From Dipteris shenzhenensis (lineage: Eukaryota > Polypodiophyta > Polypodiopsida > Gleicheniales): a DNA stretch of 64,000 nucleotides. Positions 57,205 through 64,000 of this stretch are shown one piece after another. The stretch lies in NCBI GenBank assembly GCA_047967505.1, contig CM106540.1; one strand, given 5' to 3'. The position numbers were made by a program, and so were the translations under genes. Each line of letters begins with the position of its first letter. Position 1 is the first letter of the stretch. Below the pieces are notes generated by a model that was not told where the DNA came from, made no database searches, and saw nothing but the letters and a program-made list of their open reading frames with translations.

Positions 57205-57995
57205 CTGGACTTAATGTGATTGTACTAAACCAGCCCGGTGGTTAAAATATCATGCAACTATGTGGCTGGTTCAGCTCAAACACCAGAACCAGGCTAGCTT
57301 GGACTTAATGTGATTGTCCTAAACTAGCTCGGTGGTTGGAACATCATGCCATAATGGTTGGGTCAGCTCAAACATGAGTTATGTGATTGTCCTAAATCAG
57401 CCTAGTGGTTGGAATATCATGCAACTATGTGGTTGGTTTAGCTCAAACACCTGAGCTAGGATGTTGTCTTGGACTTAATGTGATTGTTGTAAATGAGCTC
57501 CGTGGTTGAAACATCATGCAATCGTGATTGGGTCAGGTCAAACACTAGTTAAGGCTAGAGGAGGTAGGCATTGGCCAGAGGAGGTAGGCATTGGCAATGA
57601 AATGCATTTTTGTTGGTTTAGGATTACCTGCAATCCCCACAAAATATAACCTTTAGTAAATCCCAAAAAACCACCGTGCTTGTTTCGGTAAATCCCAATC
57701 AATAAATACCAAACAAGGGAAAATGTAAATTCCAAATAGTATACTAATCCAACCACTGAGCTTGTTTTAGTGTGACAATGGCTATGCATGAGGGACCATC
57801 CAATTCATAGGTTTAGATTAGCATTCAGTTGGAATCAAACTGTAATAACAATGACTATGCATGAGGGACCATCTAATTCATAGGCTCAAATTAGCATTGA
57901 GCCAGAATCAGACTGTAATAATAATGACTTTGCATCTAGCTCACAAGCTTAGATTAGCATTTAGTCGGTTTATTAGGCTGTAATAACAATAGTTT
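57205..57995. repeat. Two decayed tandem repeats
   Basis: 57205-57545: a roughly 90-110 bp unit (ACTTAATGTGATTGT..CGGTGGTT..AACATCATGC..GGTTGGGTCAGCTCAAACA) in four copies. 57777-57995: a 63-72 bp unit (CTATGCATGAGGGACC..AGATTAGCATT..CTGTAATAACAATGA) in about three copies. The rest of 56342-58282 shows no gene. Confidence 0.7.
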
Positions 57996-58282
57996 AGAAT
58001 GAGAACTAGCATTAAGCTGAGATAGACTTTAAGAACACATCGCATGGTTAGAATTACCATCTAATCGCATGTCATGAGTGAAGCAGTCATAAGAATATAG
58101 AACCTTTGAATCCAACTAAATGCAACATTTTCAAATTAAAAGGTCCATCTGAGTGAAGATATCATATCCAAGGATGTATAAATGGCGAATTATTTCTTTA
58201 AAAATCAAGTTATATAGAAAAGCCAAATGTATAGTCAGCTCCTACAACTATATACTCAAGTAGTATACAACCAAGTTTTACT

Positions 58283-58735
58283 CACTACAAGGCATAGGCC
58301 ATTTTTTGACAAAAATACCGACACTTTTTACATTCAAATTTTTTTTTTCACGGGCGCAACGTAGCTATAAAAGTCGCTAAACGTTGGAAAAGAACCGTCA
58401 CTATATAGCGACGATGATAAACGTCGCTATATAGCGACACTATTAATCATCGCTATATAAAAATACAAGTGCGTCTATTTGCACGTCTAATAGCTCGTCT
58501 ATTAACACATCTGCACTACAAATTAGACGTAGATTTAGATGCAAAACAAGAATACAAAAAGTGAGATTTTGTTGTAGGCTGATAAATGTACATTATTGCT
58601 TTCCAAACATTGCCCATGATTACCAAAGCACACAATTTTAATAAAAAATATCAATGCTTTTTGGCAAACCCACATATACAAAAATTAAGTGAGAGAATGA
58701 GACAATATGTAAAATAGTTTTTCCAATATCAAGGT
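58283..58735. mobile_element. Chimeric CACTA end: B terminus joined to A end
   Basis: CACTACAAGGCATAGGCC at 58283 and palindromes (58395-58460) are the right end of family B. Near 58462 the sequence switches to family-A motifs (GCGTCTATTTGCACGTC) and then to the region just 3' of the family-A Tnp2 gene (ATTGCTTTCCAAACATTGCC, as at 18770). Similarity stops near 58735. Confidence 0.75.
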
Positions 58736-59156
58736 AAAGTAAAATTGAGTATTATTTCCTTTTGCATGTTCTATTGAGATTTGATGTAAGTAAATTAATA
58801 GATTGCAAATACAATGAAAATAAATTTGAGATTGCACATACAAAGACAATTCAAAAAATAAGATACTCTCGTTTGCATGCATAGTGGAAAAGAATGGCTT
58901 GTATTTGCTCCATGTGCCACATTTAACATACATTTAATAGTCTTGAGGTTAGTAGCAGCTAGATGCCATTCTACATGATAGGATCCATAACCCTCAACTT
59001 CAAGTAACTCATCATTTTTATGACCTTTGATCACACTCTATCAGTTTGATAAAAAGCCCACTTCAAAATTGAATGTGACTTTTTCGGCACTTGTAAAAAA
59101 ACTCATATATTATTACAAAATATTGTAAGTCTTTTTACATTATTGCATTAAAATTC

Positions 59157-59572
59157 GAATTTCCCTCTCTTTTTCTCTCTTTTATCTTCACTTTTTCTCT
59201 CTTTTTCCTTCTCTCTTTTATCCTCTCTTCCCTTCTCTCTTTTTGTCTCTTTTCTCCTCTCTTTTTCTCTCTTATTTCCTCTCTTTTTCTCTCTTTTTCC
59301 TCCTCTCTTTTCTTCTCTCTTTTTCTCTCTTTTATCCTCACTTTTTCTCTCTTTTATCCTCACTTTTCATCTCTTTTCCTCTCTTTTCTCCTCTCTTTTT
59401 CTCTCTTATCTCCTCTCTTTTTCTCTCTTTTTTCTCCTCTCTTTTCTCCTCTCTTTCCTCCTCTCTTTTATCCTCACTTTTTGTCTCTTTTTCCTTCTCT
59501 CTTTTATCCTCTCTTTTCCTCTCTTTTCCTCTCTTTTCTCCTCTCTTTCCTTCTCTCTTTTTCCCCACATAA
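59157..59572. repeat. Polypyrimidine tract (CTCTCTTTT repeats)
   Basis: About 415 bp of CTCTTTT(T)CTC units with TATCCTCAC variants. A shorter relative is at 61285-61345. ORFs on both strands are translations of the repeat. Confidence 0.9.
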
Positions 59573-59750
59573 AACTTCAATAGCGTAACATTGAGCAAGC
59601 AGATACAGACTTCTGTTTCTCTAATTCAAAGAATGCAGGAGTCTATAGATGCTTGCTCAATGTCAGGCTGTCACTCTATTTTTTCTTTTGCATGCTGGAA
59701 AGAGGGCATGCTTGATGGTAATCTTCTTCTTTTCTTTTCTTCGGTTCATC

Positions 59751-60720
59751 ATGTGGCCAGGAAGCTCTTTAGCCTCACCTGATCTTTGGGATGCCATGTT
59801 TCCAGAGTTATATAACATTTTGGGGCACCCTCGCACTCCTGGGGAGTCATACACATACATGATGAGTACTCCAAACATCGACAGTATAGACTACAAACCA
59901 CCCCAACCCCACATTAGCGGAGATTACCCCAATGGAGTCCAGATAGCCCAGCCGGCTATAGAGCCGAACACCTTCTCCCCCCCTATGGTCAAGAGGCCCT
60001 TTGCCTTGTAGAGCCATCGACATACTCCTATGCAGTCGAGAGTCACTTCTCTAGCTACAAATGGCCAGCATACTCCCATGCAGTCGAGAGTCACTTCTCT
60101 AGCTACGAGTGGCTAGCGTACTAGCTCGACATGACACAGCAGTAGGCATAGGATCAGGGACAGCGGTGGGGGATGCATGGCACAGTGCTTTGGGGGGGGT
60201 AATGGTGGGAGTGGGGATGATTCAAATGATGCAGATGTGCCAGAGGATGATGGTACAATATTCTATGACATCACTCAGACAGGAGGCATCTTGATGGTTG
60301 CACGGGGGAAAGACATCATGGCTCTGTAATTTGCTAACAACTATAGAGATTGCTTTATTCACTCTACAAAGACTAGCCAAAAAAGTTGGTTGATGAGACC
60401 CTCGTTGCTGTTCACTCTAGTAATCCCAATTCCCCCAATGTTCAGTTCATAGATAAATGGGCCAAGTCAAAGATTTTTATGATACTTGTCAATAAAAGAT
60501 CTTCACTTAAGAGGCAGGCACTAGCCGAGATTATGAGGAGAGAGGGAGGTCAACCACCAAGGGGCTAGCCCCACACCACTCACAAGTGTGAGTGGAAGAA
60601 TTAAAGCAATGAAGGCAGCGAAGGCAGTGTAGCACGTGGAGGCACGAAGAATCTAGATGGATCAATATGGAAATGTGCATTTTGGAGCACAGGGTGTTGA
60701 ATCATGGGAGGCCCAATTTG
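59751..60720 (+). pseudogene. Family A TNPA-like gene, copy 4
   Basis: Starts MWPGSSLASPDLWDAM. Stops at 60009 and near 60115, a repeat of the SRVTSLAT segment, then the conserved YDITQTGGILMVARGKDIM block with an indel near 60325. It continues to the exon 1 donor GTAAGTATCG (60720). More diverged from A1 than A2 is. Confidence 0.75.
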
Positions 60721-60829
60721 TAAGTATCGATCTCAAATTATATTGTGTTTATGTGGTTTATTAGGAGGTGGTTTCTTTGTACTAACCCCAAGTTCGCTAT
60801 TTTGCCAAGTAACCAACCGATAGCATAGC

Positions 60830-61262
60830 AATTTGACATGTCAAAACTCTGTACAGCATCTAAAAGCATGTCTAACACTGTGTCTGTACTATGGAATGCA
60901 TTTATAGGCATGTCAAACATAGTGTAGATGCACTGATAGACAGACATTTAGATAGGCTTTTAGATGCATTTTTTGACATGCTTTTTGATGCGCAGACTAC
61001 GAGCTGATTTTTGAAACCTACTTTTAGCGTGCTTGCTTTCCTTCACATACTTTTAGCATTGTGTGGCTTTCTTTCCTATTAACAGACATAGCTCTAGGCA
61101 TCCATACTTATCTCCAAGCACCCACACTCATCTCCAGGCTTACACAGTCATCCCCAAGCATACAAGAGAAGAGGGTGAACAAGGAAGAGAAGAAAGAGAA
61201 GCAGCTTTGAAGAAAGACAAGAAGCTTCCATACCTCTATCAAAAGTAAGTCTCTTGGCAGTT
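60830..61262 (+). pseudogene. Family A central-promoter and 5' exon fragment
   Basis: Degenerate ATAGACGC-type motifs (60870-60990), then a copy of the untranslated first exon ending AAAAGTAAGTCTC (61248), parallel to 62520-62930. No coding part follows; it runs into a pyrimidine tract and then an unrelated Tnp2 piece. Confidence 0.6.
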
Positions 61263-61339
61263 GGTCTTCTTTGGAAGTTGCTCTCTTTCCTCTCTTTTAT
61301 CCTCACTTTTCCTCTCTTTTTCCTTCTCTCTTTTATGCT

Positions 61340-61770
61340 CTCTTTTCGTCCATCCCCTAGCATACTCCCATTCTTCCATTGTGATATGCATCCCCTCGTC
61401 TTTCTCTGCTTTCTCCATTTTGTTAAGTAGCCAATCCACATGAATATCCTTTGGAAGTGCTCTTAGTAGATACTGAGGGTATGGCACACGAGATCCGTGG
61501 TGTGTACGAAAGAGGGCCCTTTCTTCTTGTCTTCTTGCCTTTGCATCCTCATATCTTGTAACCCATGTCTTCATCACATCACTATTAAGCACGCAATAGA
61601 GGTTGATATTATTAAGCAACTCCGTGTCTATTACTTTGTTGTGTCCTTTCCCTTGAGGCACAATAGAGGTCATCCTTAGGTCTTCCTCATCTCTCCATAG
61701 TCGTGGAAGAGAGTTATCCACATACACAAGAAACTCAGAAATATGTACAGGTGACTCTTGTACCAACCAC
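61340..61770 (-). pseudogene. Family A Tnp2 fragment (end of DUF4218-like exon)
   Basis: Minus-strand LVQESPVHISEFLVYVDNSLPRLWRDEEDLRM...RTHHGSRVPYPQYLLRALPKDIHVDWLL. It reads Gln (CAG) where A1 has its TAG, so it documents the ancestral codon. It joins at about 61770 to exon 2 sequence. Confidence 0.8.
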
Positions 61771-61776
61771 TAGCAT

Positions 61777-62475
61777 TCGAGTAATTGACCCACTAGCATA
61801 ATTCACCATGTTTGCAAAATAGACTTTAAAGCTTACTTGAGTAATGCATTCAAACTTGCATTGCTCCATCCATAGATGGTTTGCAAGTTTAGTAACTCAA
61901 GGGAGGCACGTAGAACAGAGAATGTGCACCCCTCAAATAGTGGAGTCGATGATGCGGTAAAAAGATCGTCATGCTCCATGCTATATATCATCCCTCTCTT
62001 CGGATTGATGGACATATAAATCCCGTACCATATCATCAAACACCTCCTCCTCCATGGCTTCATGAGGTAATGGCAGAGGGCTACTATCACCATCACTCCA
62101 TGCATCCGTAACTGTCCCTCCTAAAGATCCCACCTCATATTGTCGACGCTTCGCCTCCTCATGACGAGCATAGGGCAACATATGCGGGTGTGGCACTACA
62201 TCCTGTATCAAATTAAAACGGGATCATAACTCCAACATATGAACACCCATAGGTATCTCAATCAACCTTATTTCTTCAACACTTACCATGTTTGTGGTCG
62301 CATCCCATTCTCCATACTTTGAGATATGATTGAGTGTAATCTTGTGTGCACGATACATGTTTCCTCAACATCGATCACACATACATTGGACTTTTTGCTC
62401 CAACCACGGTTCGCGATGATGGTGGATATGGAGGGATTCATCCTCACTGGAGCTACTTGTTGAAGATGAAGACAT
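61777..62475 (-). pseudogene. Family A Tnp2 exons 1-2 fragment
   Basis: Exon 1 from ATG 62475 (the conserved start) and exon 2 (about 61840-62205: DVVPHPHMLPYARHEEAKRRQYE, DAWSDGDSSPLPLPHEAMEEEVFDDMV, LNLQTIYGWSNASLNALLK) with the intervening intron. In place relative to the promoter fragment that follows. Confidence 0.8.
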
Positions 62476-62519
62476 CCTACAAATAAACAACCCAAAAAAT
62501 TTGCTCTTGTACCAAATAT

Positions 62520-63275
62520 TCAATCTTAAAACTCTGTAGCATGTCTAATGCCGCATTTAAAACCGCATCTGTTTGTTTTGTGGTGCATGTCTATAAGCAC
62601 ATCTAAAACCGTGTCTGCTTTGTGTATTTAGATGCGCAATTAGATGTGTATTTAGATGCACAATTAGACATGCTTATAGAGATAGTTTTCAAATCTACTT
62701 TCAGCGCGCTTGCTTTGTTTTTCCTCACATACTTTAAGCTTCGCGCGGCTTGCTTTGCTATTAACAGACACAATTCCAAGCACCCACACTTATCTCCAGG
62801 CACCCACACTTACTTCCAGGCTTACACAAGCACACAAGAGAAGAGGGTGAACAAGGAAGAGAAGAAAGAGAAGTAACTTTGAAGAAGGACAAGAAGCTTC
62901 CATACCTCTATCCAAGGTAAGTCTCTTTACGGTTGATCTTCTTTGAAAGTTGTTCTCTTTGGATTCATCCTTTGTCATATCCAAGAAATGAATGTTTTTG
63001 GTACTAGTGTTGTGCTTTTGTGTCAAGCGCATGTCCTTTTCGAGTTTTTAGAATAGTCCATCTATCGGAGCATGTCTATAGACACGTCTGAGTGCACGTC
63101 TAAAAGCGCATCTATGAGCACATCTATAGATGCATGTACTCTATTTTCAAAAACAGATAGCCGCATCTATAGACGCACTATATATTATACGCAAAAATAG
63201 GCATGCTTGTCAGATGCGTCTATAGATGTGCTCCGACAGTTTTAGACCCTTCCCTTCTCTTCTCTTCCCTTCCCT
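62520..63275 (+). promoter_or_regulatory. Family A central promoter, interrupted by B3
   Basis: Degenerate GCGTCTAT motifs (62540-62680 and 63060-63230) flank an untranslated exon (about 62700-62918, donor AAGGTAAGTC). The sequence reaches GCTCCGACAG...TTCTCTTCCCTTCCCT, which in other copies leads into the start of the TNPA-like gene, but here a family-B terminus begins at 63276. Confidence 0.65.
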
Positions 63276-63535
63276 CACTACAAGGCATAGGCCATTTTCC
63301 GACGGAAATACCGACGCTTTTTACATTAAAATTTTTTTTTTTCACGGGCGCAAAGGTCGCTATAAAAGTCGCTAAAAGCATCAAAAAAGGAGCGTCGCTA
63401 TAAACCGTCGCTATATAGCGACGTTGTTAATCGTCGCTATATAGCGATGATGCAAACGTCACTATATAGCGACACTATTAATCGTCGCTATATAGCGACA
63501 CTGGTAAACGTCGCTATATAGCGACGATTAACAGA

Positions 63536-63618
63536 AGTAAAAAAAAAGGGTTAGTGGGGCTAAACAGGGCTTCCTTTTGGCCCTGTTTAGCCCCACTAAT
63601 CCTTTTTTTTTTTTGTAA
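63536..63618. repeat. Foldback hairpin in B3
   Basis: Complement of the hairpin at 36072-36150 with the same arms and loop, between the subterminal array and the TNPA-like stop codon. Confidence 0.8.
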
Positions 63619-63799
63619 TTACAAAAGAAAGTTTTTTATAACAAAATTTCCCTTGCTTGCAGGGTGATACAAAATTGTTCTTATGAAATGATGAGGAAAA
63701 AATGCATATACATATACAACAGTGTTTGTAACAAAATTACCTTGTGAAAGGGCGATACAAAATTGCTCAAACGAGCGGATATACAAAATGCTACTACCA

Positions 63800-63949
63800 C
63801 TACTCATCCAAATCCGAATCATCTTCGTCTTGTTGGCCTGTTCCTTGGTCCTCGACACCTGCGTCTTCTCCCTCGTCCTTGGCACTTGTGTCCGATCCTT
63901 GCCCCTGTTGATCGCTCGCCTCCGATGATGGGACGCTTGAGCTTTGACC
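63800..63949 (-). CDS. B3 TNPA-like gene, last exon
   Basis: 150 nt, 49 codons plus TAG, acceptor TTAG directly before GGTCAAAGC. It encodes the acidic tail (SSSVPSSEASDQQGQGSD, EDQGTGQQDED) with one fewer EDEGEDAGV repeat than B1. Earlier exons lie beyond the window. Confidence 0.75.
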   Translation of the reverse strand, partial: GQSSSVPSSEASDQQGQGSDTSAKDEGEDAGVEDQGTGQQDEDDSDLDE

Positions 63950-64000
63950 CTAAGAGTGAACCATATAAATCGAAAATTAGATTGGAACTTAAATTAAAAA

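Larger units (their letters stand above)
63276..64000 (-). mobile_element. Family B CACTA copy 3 (B3), right end, runs off window
   Basis: CACTACAAGGCATAGGCC at 63276, then palindromes (63398-63530), the foldback hairpin and the 3' end of a TNPA-like gene. It is the inverted equivalent of 35690-36412. The base triplet before the terminus is CCT, the expected target duplication if the other end could be seen. Confidence 0.9.

Noticed and set aside
59135-59598. Lys/Arg/Glu-rich and Ser/Leu/Phe-rich ORFs
   Set aside because: They come from the CTCTTTT pyrimidine tract in different frames.
1-64000. CRISPR-like arrays
   Set aside because: The regular repeats are satellite, minisatellite or subterminal transposon motifs without unique spacers of fixed length, and the DNA is eukaryotic.

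Overview
The window is plant nuclear DNA that is almost entirely transposons and satellite. The evidence is Tnp2-type CACTA (En/Spm-like) transposases with DUF4216/DUF4218-like exons, a Ty3/gypsy retrotransposon, hAT remnants, short GT-AG introns and a 182-bp satellite. I infer a large, repeat-rich land-plant genome, possibly a fern or another non-seed plant; that lineage guess is weak. I see no bacterial or organellar gene organisation.

Layout. 1-3195: tandem 182-bp satellite with higher-order order of monomer types. 3.3-6.8 kb: a long transposase-like ORF (DUF7869-like) split by one in-frame stop. 6.9-7.95 kb: small tandem repeats. 8.4-17.0 kb: a minus-strand Ty3/gypsy element with both LTRs, a decayed gag-pol and an extra RNase H ORF upstream of gag. 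17.2-17.4 kb: hAT zinc-finger fragment. 18.45-25.8 kb: CACTA element A1, with a minus-strand Tnp2 gene and a plus-strand accessory (TNPA-like) gene diverging from a central promoter. 27.04-36.41 kb: CACTA element B1, same layout but a different family, with an ATA target-site duplication and an apparently intact TNPA-like gene. Its flanks (about 24.66-27.04 and 36.41-39.72 kb) are duplicated at 50.09-55.74 kb, where the unoccupied target site is still present. 38.9-40.5 kb: two small gene candidates. 42.7-43.5 kb: decayed hAT transposase. 44.0-51.2 kb: rearranged copies A2 and A3. 55.7-64 kb: scrambled pieces of families A and B, ending in a new B element (B3) that runs off the window.

How the genes fit together. 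In each CACTA family the Tnp2 gene should supply the catalytic transposase and the divergent gene a DNA-binding accessory protein. Each family has its own palindrome: CGCGTCTATAGACGCG for A, GTCGCTATATAGCGAC for B. The palindromes cluster at both element ends and again at the central divergent promoter. That is the arrangement expected if one accessory protein both organises the ends for transposition and regulates its own promoter, as maize TNPA does for Spm; here this is inference. The Tnp2 copies all carry lesions. Where I could compare copies, the nonsense codons are C-to-T or G-to-A changes, as expected of methylated, silenced transposons. B1's TNPA-like gene is the only transposon gene in the window that reads open across all its exons.
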